From Oscillospiraceae bacterium (lineage in GTDB: Bacteria > Bacillota > Clostridia > Oscillospirales > Ruminococcaceae), in NCBI GenBank assembly GCA_016296505.1, contig JAEDJD010000003.1, positions 1 to 64,000 on the forward strand: a DNA stretch of 64,000 bases. Reading direction: 5' to 3'. Of the stretch, positions 9,101-17,195 are shown piece after piece. Position numbers and translations under genes: made by a program. Position 1 is the first letter of the stretch; each line of letters opens with the position of its first letter. Under the pieces are notes generated by a model. That model had not been told where the DNA came from, searched no databases, and saw only the letters and a program-made list of their open reading frames with translations.

Positions 9101-9254
9101 CGATGATATTGAGCAGCGTGGTTTTGCCGCAGCCGGACGGTCCCAGTATGGCTACAAATTCATTCTGCCGGAATTGGATGTCAATTCCTTTGAGAGCCTG
9201 TACCTCTGAATCGCCTGCGAGATAATTTTTAGTAATCCCTTTCAGTCCAAGCAA
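6177..9254 (-). CDS. Fused ABC transporter, ATPase plus FtsX/MacB-like permease
   Basis: This 1025-residue protein combines two parts. Residues 1-225 are a LolD/MacB-type ATPase: Walker A GPSGCGKTT at 38-46, signature MSGGQMQR, Walker B ILLADEPTG and a switch His in MVTHNPE. A charged linker rich in Lys and Ser follows. The permease begins near residue 265 with one helix, continues with an extracellular region of about 600 residues, and ends with three FtsX-type helices (from about 890). Such proteins act as mechanotransmission exporters for peptides or antibiotics rather than importers. The extracellular part includes a helical insertion with short acidic repeats. The start is a TTG with AAAGG 10 nt upstream; no better ATG exists nearby. 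Confidence 0.92.
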   Translation of the reverse strand: MLGLKGITKNYLAGDSEVQALKGIDIQFRQNEFVAILGPSGCGKTTLLNIIGGLDRYTEGDLTIANKSTKEYKDRDWDYYRNHTIGFVFQTYNLIPHQTVLSNVELALTLSGISKAERRERAKKMLERVGLGDQIHKKPNQMSGGQMQRVAIARALINDPEILLADEPTGALDTETSVQIMDLLKEIAKDRLVIMVTHNPELAEQYATRIIRLLDGKIQSDTKPYDEKKAIADRTKYLADKEKKAASDQKKSKEKKKVSMSSSTALSLSMNNLLTKKGRTLLTSFAGSIGIIGISLILSLSDGFQTYINEVQENTLSSYPLTIMSQSVDLSSLVENMVGQTDSREEHPLDKVYSSSQGAEMLNAMISDVKQNDMAGFKKYIEDNEDRLESYTIQYDYNIQPIVYLADTTDDVRAVNPNPLIDAYYSMLGYDMNNMSSSYSQIMTTSTGSMNIWSLLYNDRKLLDQQYDVLSGHWPENMNEVILVVDDYNEINGMTLYGLGLRDPDEISDFAEKIMAGETIVEEAVSYDYSELMNMQFRVIPQTDLYEFDEAENCWKDRSRNDEYIAEKIEDGIQIQISGIVRKKKGTPTGSLMPGTICYTQELVDYLLDEIADTDIVKEQQAQPDIDVFTGYEFEDIEDVTIDDVYTYLDNMSEAEFAQLQGMFTNLYGNSITPENVVDAINDMNDEELVAAVAPTMLENISLNDAKAFAATQEGQGALMMLLAEQAGTEPNPALLENLDDDTLLELYKGIMESQITADAIRAKIADMSEEEVSALAQSLNPAKDVESMKKALATMDEEMLISVFKEQILAQSTDNTYDGNLQKLGLRDPDSPFSIQIYSKSFEAKEEFEAFIQEYNDKQAANSDDDEEEAAIEYTDYIGILLSSVTKIINMVSYVLIGFVSISLVVSSIMIGIITYISVLERTKEIGILRSIGASKRDISHVFNAETFIVGLVSGIIGVLITILLDIPINMVIEKVSGAPDIAFLRPIYAVILIIISVLLTLIAGIIPARLAAKKDPVIALRTE

Positions 9255-9474
9255 GATAACACAACCTTTCTATCCTGTTCCAATACGTCAATATATGCAA
9301 ATGATGCCCAAAACATGAGAAAAAGTATATCATGAAAATGTGACTGTTTCGTGATACCGAAAGTGTTTCAGCGTTTCTGTGTATTCTGCCAATTCTGAAT
9401 GTTGGTTTTTAGATAAAATAACTATTTTTGATTTATGCGTGCGATAATCGGACAGCGGATGTGCGGAATCCTTA

Positions 9475-9504
9475 TTGACTTTGCAGAAATCCGTAGCGTA
9501 TAAT
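9475..9504 (+). promoter_or_regulatory. Promoter of the GH3 gene
   Basis: TTGACT (9475-9480), an 18-bp spacer and TATAAT (9499-9504) lie 39 bp before the GH3 start. The rest of the 9255-9543 gap is AT-rich and holds no gene; the ABC-gene promoter must lie there, but I cannot define it. Confidence 0.75.
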
Positions 9505-9543
9505 AATGATAGAGATCATGATAAAGATGTAGGGGGGAACATC

Positions 9544-12297
9544 ATGACGCAATCTGAGATCACCCTTGAACGAGCTGCCGCGCTTGCGGCGCAAATGACA
9601 AAAGAGGAAAAACTCGGTCTGTTGACAACGCATCAGTATGCCGTGGAACGGTTCGGACTGCATGAATTTTATATCGGAACAGAAGTCGCAAGAGGCTTTG
9701 TCGGGCGAAATCCAAATGATTATTCCACTGTATTTCCGCAGCCGGTTGGACTTGCTGCAACCTTTGATTGCGCGCTTTTGCGGCAGCTCGGCGAGATCGC
9801 CGGAACAGAATGCCGTGCGTATTATAATCAGAATCATAATACGGCGCTTTGCGTCTGGGGCCCGACTGTGGATATGGCGCGCGATCCGCGCTGGGGCAGA
9901 ACCGAGGAAGCCTATGGCGAGGATCCGTTTTTGACCGGCGAATTGTCGGCTTCCCTGACGTCCGGTATGACGGGCGAGCATCCGGTTTATCTCAGGGTGC
10001 TGCCCACGCTCAAGCATTTTTGTGCGAATAATTGCGAGGAGCAGCGCGTCAACGGGAATTCGTATCTGCCGCTGCGCCTCAAATATGAATATTATTATGC
10101 CGCGTTTATGCCCGCGATTCGCTTTGGCGGCGCAAAGAGCGTCATGGCCGCATACAATGAAATCAATGGCGTACCGGCGCTCTGTAATCCGGATCTGAAC
10201 CGTATCCTGAAAGAAAAATGGGGCTTGTGGTTTGCTGTGACGGACGGTGCCGATTTCAGTCAGACCCTGCTTGCGCATCGTTATGGGAAATCGCATTCCG
10301 ATATCTATGCAGAGTCGGTTCGCGCAGGCTGCGATATCATGACGGATGATGAGGGATTGGTTCGGAACGCAGCAGAAAAAGCGCTGCATTCCGGCTTGCT
10401 GACGGAAACGGAACTCGACCAGATGTTGACGCGGACGCTTTATGCGAGGATGCGGCTTGGTCAGCTCAGTTCCGACTGCCCATACGACAGTATCACCCCA
10501 GATCAGATTGACGCGAATTCAGCAAGAGCAGTCAATCTGCGCGCCGCAGAGGAACAGATCGTGCTGCTGAAAAACGACGGAATGCTTCCACTCCGAAAGC
10601 CGAAGCGGCTTGTCGTCTGCGGACCGCTTGCAGATGAAAACCTGATGGACTGGTATACGGGATATTTTCGCGACGAGGTTTCTGTGCTGAACGGCGTCCG
10701 CGCAGAATTTCCGGATGCGGAAATCTGCACGGACAGTCTTTGGGATATTGTATCGGTGCAGGCGGCAAACGGTAGATATCTTTCTGTCCATCCGGACGGA
10801 AGCTGTGCATTCGACGCGGTTTCCGTTACGGAAACGGAACAGTTCGTGTTGCAGGACTGGGGCGAAAATTGGCAGAATCTTTTTGCGCTGCAAAGTCAGC
10901 GGTATCTGCGCGCGGCGGAGGACGGAACGCTTTGTCTGCATCACCGCCGCATTTATGACTGGTTTACGCATGAGACATTCCGGCTGCTGGATACGCCGGA
11001 TGGTACGCTGCTGGAATCGCCGTTCCATCATAAACGTATGGAAACAGACTCGGCAGGAACGATTCGTTTTACAGCTCAGACTGCGGTGACACCAGAACAG
11101 ACATTCCGGATTCAGATGATCAGCCGCGGCGCGGAGCGTGCTGAACGTCTTGCCGCCGACGCGGACGCGGTGATCTATTGTACCGGAAATCATCCGGTTC
11201 AGGTTGCAAAGGAATGCTTTGACCGGAAAACGCTTGCGCTGAACATTCAGCCCCATATGGCGGAGCGCCTGTACCGGATCAATCCACGGACGGCAATGCT
11301 GCTGATTTCGGGTTATCCGTATGCGATCAACCGACAGCAGGAGCTGCTTCCGGCGATTCTCTGGAGTTCTCATGCCGGTGCGCATCTCGGCACGGCTGCG
11401 GCGCACGTTTTATCCGGCAAATACAATCCTGCCGGACGGCTGCCGCTGACTTGGTATCGTTCAGAGCATGATTTGCCCGATATCGGCAATTATGACATTC
11501 AGACTGCCGGAACGACTTATTTATATTTTCAGGGTAAGCCGCTGTATCCCTTTGGCTTCGGGCTGTCGTATTCGGAATTCCGGTACGAGTCGATGCAAAT
11601 ACTTCCGGCGGAAAACGGCGGTCTGACTGCCGATATCACGCTGCAAAACGTATCCGAATATGATGGCGACGAGGTGATTCAAGTTTATTTTTCTGTACCG
11701 GATTCGGCGGTTCGCCGTCCAATCCGGAAGCTGTGCGGATTTATACGCGTGCGTCTTGCGGCAGGGGAGCGCAAGACGGCTTCTGTGAAAATTCCTGCGT
11801 ATATTCTGCAAATTTACGATACGCACAATCAGCAGATGATAACGGAAAGCGGCAACTATCGTTTTTATGCAGGCGGTTCTTCGGATTCGCTGCCGCTTCA
11901 GGCTGACATGGCGCTTATGGGTACCGCGATTCCGCTGCGGCAGAGTCGTTTCGACGCAGAACAGTTTGACTGTGCGCATGGAATGACGATCGGCTATTGC
12001 CGCGATTTGCAGCGCCATGTCCTGCGCGTAGACGGCTGGTATGGAACGGCTGTTTATACGGGCGTATCGTTTGCTGAAAAGCGACTGCTGAAGCTGCGCG
12101 CATTGGCATTGCTTCGCTGCGGCTGCGTCACGGTACAGATCGGGAATCAGAAATTTGAAATGCAGATTTCTGTGGGAGACAGCGCCGCTGATTTCACGGA
12201 ATATACAGCGGAATTGCCGTTGGAATTGCCGGATTCCGGTATGCTGGTGATCAATATGCAGGAGGGTATGCTGCTTCTGGACATTGCATTAGAATAA
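9544..12297 (+). CDS. Glycoside hydrolase family 3 with beta-trefoil insertion
   Basis: This 917-residue cytoplasmic enzyme has no signal peptide. The N-terminal TIM barrel (about 1-320) has LKHFCANN and the nucleophile in V-T-D-G-A-D (Asp234). The alpha/beta sandwich contains the acid/base motif K-E-C-F-D-R-x-x-L-x-L (Glu557). A fibronectin-like domain starts near 690, and a C-terminal beta domain of about 110 residues follows. Residues about 400-523 interrupt the sandwich with a fascin/ricin-like beta-trefoil (A-A-N-G-R-Y-L-S-V and similar turns). GH3 enzymes of this shape are beta-glucosidases or beta-xylosidases; substrate cannot be settled here. The ATG at 9544 follows a GGGGGG-type site. 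A strong terminator follows the gene. Confidence 0.92.
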   Translation: MTQSEITLERAAALAAQMTKEEKLGLLTTHQYAVERFGLHEFYIGTEVARGFVGRNPNDYSTVFPQPVGLAATFDCALLRQLGEIAGTECRAYYNQNHNTALCVWGPTVDMARDPRWGRTEEAYGEDPFLTGELSASLTSGMTGEHPVYLRVLPTLKHFCANNCEEQRVNGNSYLPLRLKYEYYYAAFMPAIRFGGAKSVMAAYNEINGVPALCNPDLNRILKEKWGLWFAVTDGADFSQTLLAHRYGKSHSDIYAESVRAGCDIMTDDEGLVRNAAEKALHSGLLTETELDQMLTRTLYARMRLGQLSSDCPYDSITPDQIDANSARAVNLRAAEEQIVLLKNDGMLPLRKPKRLVVCGPLADENLMDWYTGYFRDEVSVLNGVRAEFPDAEICTDSLWDIVSVQAANGRYLSVHPDGSCAFDAVSVTETEQFVLQDWGENWQNLFALQSQRYLRAAEDGTLCLHHRRIYDWFTHETFRLLDTPDGTLLESPFHHKRMETDSAGTIRFTAQTAVTPEQTFRIQMISRGAERAERLAADADAVIYCTGNHPVQVAKECFDRKTLALNIQPHMAERLYRINPRTAMLLISGYPYAINRQQELLPAILWSSHAGAHLGTAAAHVLSGKYNPAGRLPLTWYRSEHDLPDIGNYDIQTAGTTYLYFQGKPLYPFGFGLSYSEFRYESMQILPAENGGLTADITLQNVSEYDGDEVIQVYFSVPDSAVRRPIRKLCGFIRVRLAAGERKTASVKIPAYILQIYDTHNQQMITESGNYRFYAGGSSDSLPLQADMALMGTAIPLRQSRFDAEQFDCAHGMTIGYCRDLQRHVLRVDGWYGTAVYTGVSFAEKRLLKLRALALLRCGCVTVQIGNQKFEMQISVGDSAADFTEYTAELPLELPDSGMLVINMQEGMLLLDIALE

Positions 12298-12316
12298 GCA
12301 ATCGCTGCCGGACAGA

Positions 12317-12355
12317 AAGCCTGAGAAGCGGATATGCTGCTTCTCAGGCTTTTTT
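12317..12355 (+). terminator. Terminator after the GH3 gene
   Basis: A perfect 13-bp stem (12317-12329 with 12339-12351) is followed by a T run. Confidence 0.92.
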
Positions 12356-12392
12356 CTGCTGCATACAACGTAAATGAACGCTGCGCCGGAAA

Positions 12393-12430
12393 CAAAAAGA
12401 CGCTTTTGACGGAATTATCAAAAGCGTCTT
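12393..12430 (-). terminator. Terminator after the GH25 gene
   Basis: A perfect 13-bp stem (12397-12409 with 12418-12430) leads into a T run on the minus strand. Confidence 0.9.
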
Positions 12431-12448
12431 GGTAAAATTCAAGTATGG

Positions 12449-13597
12449 TTATTCAGCCGAGGATTCCTGTTCGTCTGATTCATCTGTGACATTTTCGCTG
12501 TCATTTGCATCTGCTTCCTCCGCATCAGATACGTCATCTGCGGCACTGTCCGCTTCCGATTTTGGTGTATATTCCGGTGCGGGCAGGGAAATTGCCGGAT
12601 CTCCCTCTTTTGAGAAATCCTTGAAGCAGAGATTCAGGTCGACATTGCCGGAAATGCCTGCGACCGTTCCGGTGCAGCTATACTGCCACATATCATAATC
12701 ATAGATATAAGTCGGACCGTCGCCGTATTCCGCAAGCCAGAACGGAATACCGTTTAATCGCGGCAGATCCAGCTTGAACAGAGATGTACGTTTATTCTGG
12801 TAAATCATGGCACGGTAGCCGAAGGATTCCAGATTCTGACAATATGCAAGCGCGCAGTCCGTTAACACATCGACAGGTACGTTATCAGTACGGGCGCCAT
12901 CGTCATCGTGGATAATCAACTCCCAGTCAAAGGCAACCGGAAAGTCCAGCTCGCAGCCTTCGAGCTGCTGCGCCGTCAGAATGGCTTCTTCAACGGCTTC
13001 TTCTTCGGTGATCGCCTGCGAGAAGAAATATGCGCCGACAAGCAGATCGGCATTCTTTGCGGCATTGTAATATGCGCGGAACTGGGTATCTTTTGCAAGA
13101 TTTCCGGTGCTGACGCCATAGCCGCGATAGCCGACGCGCAGCATCACAAAGTCAATCCCGTCCGCCTTGAGCGCAGACCAGTCGGAAACCGTATTGTGCG
13201 AGGAAATGTCGATGCCGGTCATCGCATTGAGATTGCCCTCGTCATCAAAGGAAAGCACTCTGCCGTTATCGGTTTCGACCATATTCTCAACCGGATGCGT
13301 CGAGAGTGGAACATCTGCAAGCACAGGCAGCCAGATCTGTCCGAAGGTGTTGTCGCTGAGCAGAATTTTATGTCCGCGCCGTTCGTAGAAATGATTGACT
13401 TCAATCGGCTCATAGACTTTCGGCGGAACGTCTATGCTGTCCGGATCTTCGCCCTTGCGTTCGAGTGCGCTGCGCAGAGAATTGATCGTATTGTGCTGTC
13501 TGTATGCAACTACGCCAAGAACAGCGGATGTTCCGAACAGACCAAGACAGATGATACTGCCGATTGCTGCAAATGCAATCAAATGTTTGCGTGCCAT
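12449..13597 (-). CDS. Membrane-anchored GH25 muramidase
   Basis: This 382-residue protein has an N-terminal signal anchor (about 6-30), a linker of about 100 residues, and a GH25 lysozyme domain (about 125-330). The GH25 core is recognisable by T-G-I-D-I-S-S-H at its start, V-M-L-R-V-G-Y-R-G-Y-G, V-A-F-D-W-E-L with the catalytic Asp/Glu pair, and the terminal M-W-Q-Y-S. An acidic, low-complexity tail (about 345-382, Asp/Glu/Ser-rich) may keep the enzyme extended in the wall. GH25 enzymes cleave the MurNAc-GlcNAc bond of peptidoglycan. It appears monocistronic, with its own promoter and terminator. Confidence 0.93.
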   Translation of the reverse strand: MARKHLIAFAAIGSIICLGLFGTSAVLGVVAYRQHNTINSLRSALERKGEDPDSIDVPPKVYEPIEVNHFYERRGHKILLSDNTFGQIWLPVLADVPLSTHPVENMVETDNGRVLSFDDEGNLNAMTGIDISSHNTVSDWSALKADGIDFVMLRVGYRGYGVSTGNLAKDTQFRAYYNAAKNADLLVGAYFFSQAITEEEAVEEAILTAQQLEGCELDFPVAFDWELIIHDDDGARTDNVPVDVLTDCALAYCQNLESFGYRAMIYQNKRTSLFKLDLPRLNGIPFWLAEYGDGPTYIYDYDMWQYSCTGTVAGISGNVDLNLCFKDFSKEGDPAISLPAPEYTPKSEADSAADDVSDAEEADANDSENVTDESDEQESSAE

Positions 13598-13645
13598 GAT
13601 ATAACTCCGTTTCTGTGATTCGACATAATTCGATCTTACAGCGTT

Positions 13646-13674
13646 ATTATATCATATTTTATATTGCTGTGCAA
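13646..13674 (-). promoter_or_regulatory. Promoter of the GH25 gene
   Basis: On the minus strand TTGCAC (13674-13669), a 17-bp spacer and TATAAT (13651-13646) lie about 50 bp before the start. Confidence 0.75.
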
Positions 13675-13726
13675 GGGGATTGCTTCGGTCTTTATAAAAA
13701 AATAAGAACTGGTATTTTATGGCTGA

Positions 13727-14602
13727 TTATGGCTTACGCTTGTCGCCGAAATAGAAAACAGTGAGCAGTCCCGGACCGCAATGCGCTCCGATGACGATGC
13801 CGAGGCTGAGAATATCAATCTTGCCGAGCGTCGGATATGCCTTGCGCAATTCATCGCGCAGCCATTCCGCATCCTCCATACAGTCTGCATGGTTGATGAT
13901 GATGTGCATACCGTCCGGTTCGGTGAGGTCGCGCTGAACGCCCTCAAACAGTGCCTTGAGCGCAGCCTTTCTGCCGCGCGCCTTGAAACTGACGGTCAGC
14001 TTGCCGTCATCCGGAACGTACAGTACCGGCTTGATCGAAAGCATAGAGCCGATCATGGCGGAGGCATTGGAGACTCTGCCGCCGCGCTTGAGATAGTGCA
14101 GATCGTCAACCGTGAAGCGGTGCATGATCTTGAGCTTGTTCTCCTCGCCCCAGTTGATGACCTCGTCGAACGACGCGCCTTGCTCCATGCGCTCCACGCA
14201 CTCCGATACAAGCAGACCAAGTCCGCCGGAGATGCAGCGCGTATCCATGAGATACAGCGTCTGATCCGGAAATTCTGCACGGATACGCTCTGCGGCACGA
14301 TGCGACGCCTGATAAGAGCTTGACATTTCTTTGGACATATCCAGATACAGGACGTTTTTGCCGGACTGCATCAGACCGCGAAAAAATTCAGCGTAAATTT
14401 CTTCCGGAATCATGGATGTAGAATAGATTGTGCCCTTGCGCATATTCTGATAGGCTTTGCTGCGCGTTTCCTCCATACAGTCGTCCGAAAAGACCTCCAT
14501 GCCGATTGAGTAGCTGTAGCGAATCAGCGGAATATCGTGCTTTTTGAAAAAATCATCGGGTAAATCAGCGGTAGAAGCCGCTGCAATGATATAATCTGCC
14601 AT
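13727..14602 (-). CDS. DegV family fatty-acid-binding protein (FakB-like)
   Basis: This 291-residue protein has the two-domain DegV fold: S-T-A-D-L-P near the N-terminus, the T-S-M loop near residue 65, VDDLHYLKRGGRVS at about 165-178, and the C-terminal I-G-A-H-C-G-P-G motif. DegV/FakB proteins hold a fatty acid and present it to the FakA kinase for phospholipid synthesis; no fakA is seen here. The ATG at 14602 has GAGGGAG upstream at a good spacing; an in-frame start at 14638 lies inside the operator region and is less likely. It has a near-perfect promoter overlapped by a palindrome. A second degV lies at 59603. Confidence 0.93.
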   Translation of the reverse strand: MADYIIAAASTADLPDDFFKKHDIPLIRYSYSIGMEVFSDDCMEETRSKAYQNMRKGTIYSTSMIPEEIYAEFFRGLMQSGKNVLYLDMSKEMSSSYQASHRAAERIRAEFPDQTLYLMDTRCISGGLGLLVSECVERMEQGASFDEVINWGEENKLKIMHRFTVDDLHYLKRGGRVSNASAMIGSMLSIKPVLYVPDDGKLTVSFKARGRKAALKALFEGVQRDLTEPDGMHIIINHADCMEDAEWLRDELRKAYPTLGKIDILSLGIVIGAHCGPGLLTVFYFGDKRKP

Positions 14603-14643
14603 AATGAAAACTCCCTCTTGAGATTGCTCTCGTTTCAATCTGT

Positions 14644-14667
14644 CTAGTATGAATTATATCATACTAG
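14644..14667. promoter_or_regulatory. Perfect palindrome over the degV -10 box
   Basis: Nine-base arms CTAGTATGA (14644-14652) and TCATACTAG (14659-14667) surround ATTATA, which on the minus strand is exactly the -10 hexamer TATAAT of degV. A dimeric repressor bound here would block RNA polymerase. The likely regulator is not identifiable from the site alone. Confidence 0.7.
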
Positions 14668-14681
14668 CGAACCAAAGTCAA
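14653..14681 (-). promoter_or_regulatory. degV promoter
   Basis: On the minus strand TTGACT (14681-14676), a 17-bp spacer and TATAAT (14658-14653) form a near-consensus sigma-A promoter. Confidence 0.88.
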
Positions 14682-14702
14682 GACAAATTTGCGTTGCAAG
14701 AC

Positions 14703-14731
14703 TTGACTTTCTATATAGATACTGGTATAAT
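14703..14731 (+). promoter_or_regulatory. Promoter of the unknown gene-tsaE-tsaB operon
   Basis: TTGACT (14703-14708), a 17-bp spacer and TATAAT (14726-14731) lie 40 bp before the first gene, back to back with the degV promoter. Confidence 0.85.
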
Positions 14732-14770
14732 AAATAAGTATAAGAATTTGACGGATGGAGGCGACCGCTG

Positions 14771-15496
14771 ATGCAGTTGACAGCCGATTTGTTGGCGGAA
14801 GAACTGTTTTCCGAGGCTATGCAGGCGCAAGATCATGGTTTTACGATGACAAAAACGCTTGGAACAGTGGAGTATCGAACAGATCAGGATGGAAATCCGC
14901 TTGCAGAACAGAGTTCGTCTGTACGGATTGCGGTGGAGAGAAATGCGGCGGCAGTGCGGCTGCTGAAAGAACGGTTTCCATCGCTCCAAATCAAATATCC
15001 GCAGACAATCGTTTCTGAGAAAACAACGATGAATGATACCGCGACAGAGCATACGAACGAAATACGCACCGACGCGGTGATTCAGGTGACGGACGATTTC
15101 GTGCAGAATCATACCGGAACAGCATTCCGGCAGCTTCTGGAAACCGGATGGAAGGAGCAGCTCGATCAGCTGCTGGAACAGATTGTAAAGCGTCTGCGCC
15201 GGTATGAAATGCGTACTGCGCGGATGTTTCAGGATGACTGGCGTTCGCTGACGGCGTCTTTCCGTATTACCGAGGATAAGGCTGAATCGGATATCTGGAC
15301 GGTCTTACTGACATCCTGCGGCTTTTATCCGCTGCAATGGGACGGCGAAATCTGCGGTATGGCAATGCTGCTTGCGGAGCGTCTGAAAACGGCGCTTGCC
15401 GACGACTGCGATACGCTTCTGGAAACATCTGTGCGGCGGGATCCGAAACGGAAATGCTGTACGGTTGTTTTGTATTATTCTATCAAACAGGACTGA
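14771..15496 (+). CDS. Hypothetical protein, first gene of the tsaE-tsaB operon
   Basis: I do not recognise this 241-residue protein. It has no signal peptide and no membrane segment. The middle (about 115-190) is helical and charged, with a L-L-E-Q-I-V-K-R-L-R-R-Y stretch. The C-terminal third mixes hydrophobic strands (I-W-T-V-L-L-T-S-C-G-F-Y-P-L) with a final K-R-K-C-C-T-V-V-L-Y-Y strand. It has its own promoter, a GGAGG site 8 nt before the ATG, and only 6 nt separate it from tsaE, so it is surely expressed with the tRNA-modification genes. Nothing in the sequence proves a functional link. Confidence 0.75.
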   Translation: MQLTADLLAEELFSEAMQAQDHGFTMTKTLGTVEYRTDQDGNPLAEQSSSVRIAVERNAAAVRLLKERFPSLQIKYPQTIVSEKTTMNDTATEHTNEIRTDAVIQVTDDFVQNHTGTAFRQLLETGWKEQLDQLLEQIVKRLRRYEMRTARMFQDDWRSLTASFRITEDKAESDIWTVLLTSCGFYPLQWDGEICGMAMLLAERLKTALADDCDTLLETSVRRDPKRKCCTVVLYYSIKQD

Positions 15497-15502
15497 GATA
15501 TC

Positions 15503-15949
15503 ATGTTATCGTATACTACAAATTCTCCGGCGGAAACGTATGCGCTTGCAAAACGCATCGGTGCAGCCGTGAAACGCGGTACCTGTATCGCCTTTTTCGG
15601 CGGTATGGGCGCCGGAAAGACGACCTTTACGCGCGGACTTGCCGAGGGTCTTGGTCTGCCGGATCTGGTCAGCTCCCCGACCTTTGCGCTGGTCAATGAA
15701 TACCATGCGGCAGGCTGTATTTCAATGTACCATTTCGATATGTATCGCGTGACTTCGCCGGAAGCGCTTGAAACGACCGGCTTCTGGGATTATCCGCTGG
15801 AGGACGCGGTTTTTGTGATCGAATGGGCGGAGAATATTGCGGAGGAACTGCCGCAGCCGCTTGTGAAAATTACAATCAGCGGCAGCGGCGAACAGCCCAG
15901 ACAGATTACGGTGGAAGGAGCTGAGCAGCTTGATGATTTTAGCGGTTGA
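15503..15949 (+). CDS. tsaE: tRNA threonylcarbamoyladenosine biosynthesis ATPase TsaE
   Basis: This 148-residue P-loop ATPase has Walker A GGMGAGKTT near residue 34, the S-S-P-T-F-A-L-V-N-E-Y switch region, a H-F-D-M-Y-R motif, and a C-terminal V-I-E-W-A-E-N. TsaE works with TsaB and TsaD to make t6A at position 37 of ANN-decoding tRNAs. tsaD is not in the window. The 3' end overlaps the tsaB start by 17 nt. Confidence 0.96.
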   Translation: MLSYTTNSPAETYALAKRIGAAVKRGTCIAFFGGMGAGKTTFTRGLAEGLGLPDLVSSPTFALVNEYHAAGCISMYHFDMYRVTSPEALETTGFWDYPLEDAVFVIEWAENIAEELPQPLVKITISGSGEQPRQITVEGAEQLDDFSG

Positions 15950-16583
15950 TACATCCGGAAGGACTGCTTCCTGCGCTGTGGCAGCGGACGGCGTTCTGCT
16001 TGGCTATCGGATGCTCTATACGCAGCGCGCGCATTCCCAGATTTTGCTGCCGATGGCGAAGCAGCTTCTTGCTGAAACAGGACATACCGTGCAGGATGTC
16101 GATGTTTTTGCGGCGGCGAACGGTCCGGGTTCGTATACCGGTCTGCGGATCGGGATTTCTGCGATGCAGGCGCTCGGCTTTGCAGGCGGAAAACAATGCG
16201 CAGGTATTTCCTCTCTGGAGGGACTTGCGTGGAATCTCTGCGGCAGAAGCGGCGTGCTCTGCGCTTGTCTTGCCGCGCGGAAAAATCTTTGCTATTGCGC
16301 GTTTTTTGAGAGCGACGGCATTGCCGTCCGGCGACTGACCGAGGATCAGGTGCTTTCGGCTGAGGAGATTGCCGAGCAAATTGCCGCATACCAAACGCAG
16401 GTCATGGTGATCGGCGATGGCCTTTCGATTCTGCGTGAATACGCGCCTGCGGATTATCTGGAAGCGCCGATGCATCTGCGCCATCAGTCTGCGTGCGGCA
16501 TTGCAATGGCGGCGATGCGTCAGGAGCCGGTTCAGCCGGAGAATCTGACGGTCAGCTATTTGCAGGCGGTTAAGATCGGATAA
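15933..16583 (+). CDS. tsaB: tRNA threonylcarbamoyladenosine biosynthesis protein TsaB
   Basis: This 216-residue ASKHA-fold protein opens with I-L-A-V-D-T-S-G-R-T and has the family signature NGPGSYTGLRIG near residue 63. TsaB is the catalytically inactive partner that scaffolds TsaD and TsaE during t6A synthesis. A GGAAGGAG site inside tsaE precedes the ATG at 15933; a TTG immediately before it is also in frame. The absence of a RimI acetyltransferase gene behind it departs from the common tsaE-tsaB-rimI order. Confidence 0.95.
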   Translation: MILAVDTSGRTASCAVAADGVLLGYRMLYTQRAHSQILLPMAKQLLAETGHTVQDVDVFAAANGPGSYTGLRIGISAMQALGFAGGKQCAGISSLEGLAWNLCGRSGVLCACLAARKNLCYCAFFESDGIAVRRLTEDQVLSAEEIAEQIAAYQTQVMVIGDGLSILREYAPADYLEAPMHLRHQSACGIAMAAMRQEPVQPENLTVSYLQAVKIG

Positions 16584-16648
16584 TTTTATGAATAGTGATG
16601 ATCACATATATACTGATCAATTATAAGTTTTGAAACGGAGTGATATCA

Positions 16649-17080
16649 ATGATCGCGATTGGAAGCGACCACGCTGCTGCTGCTTTGCGGCATATTGTAA
16701 TGGAGTATCTGGATGAGAAAAAGATTCCGTATATCGACTGCGGTACGGACGAGTCGCCGAGCGACTATCCTGTGATTGCAAAGGAAGTCTGCGGAAAGAT
16801 TCAGTCAGGCGAAGCGGAAATGGGAATTCTGGTCTGCGGCACGGGCATCGGTATGAGCCTGACCGCAAATAAGATGAAAGGCATCCGTGCGGCTGTCTGT
16901 TCGGAAACCTACAGCGCAAAATATACCCGTCTGCATAATGACGCAAATGTGCTTTGTATGGGTGAGCGCGTGGTTGGAACGGGACTTGCCAAGGAGATTC
17001 TGGATGTGTTCCTCACAACCCAGTTTGAGGGCGGCAGACACGCCCGCAGAGTCAATATGATTATGGAATTGGAAAAATAA
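16649..17080 (+). CDS. rpiB: Ribose 5-phosphate isomerase B
   Basis: This 143-residue RpiB/LacAB-family sugar phosphate isomerase has I-A-I-G-S-D-H-A-A at the N-terminus, the active-site Cys in L-V-C-G-T-G-I-G-M-S near residue 65, and R-L-H-N-D-A-N-V-L-C-M-G. It interconverts ribose 5-phosphate and ribulose 5-phosphate. The ATG at 16649 has GGAGTG at an 8-nt spacing; a GTG nine bases earlier overlaps that site. It lies 65 nt after tsaB. Confidence 0.95.
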   Translation: MIAIGSDHAAAALRHIVMEYLDEKKIPYIDCGTDESPSDYPVIAKEVCGKIQSGEAEMGILVCGTGIGMSLTANKMKGIRAAVCSETYSAKYTRLHNDANVLCMGERVVGTGLAKEILDVFLTTQFEGGRHARRVNMIMELEK

Positions 17081-17195
17081 ATCCGTATCGAAACATAGAA
17101 AGAACAGACCGGCAGATAGATATGGTCTGATTAAAATGGTTATGGAGCCGAAAACGGCTGCTGACATATGTATGATTTGAAAAGAGGTTACTAAG

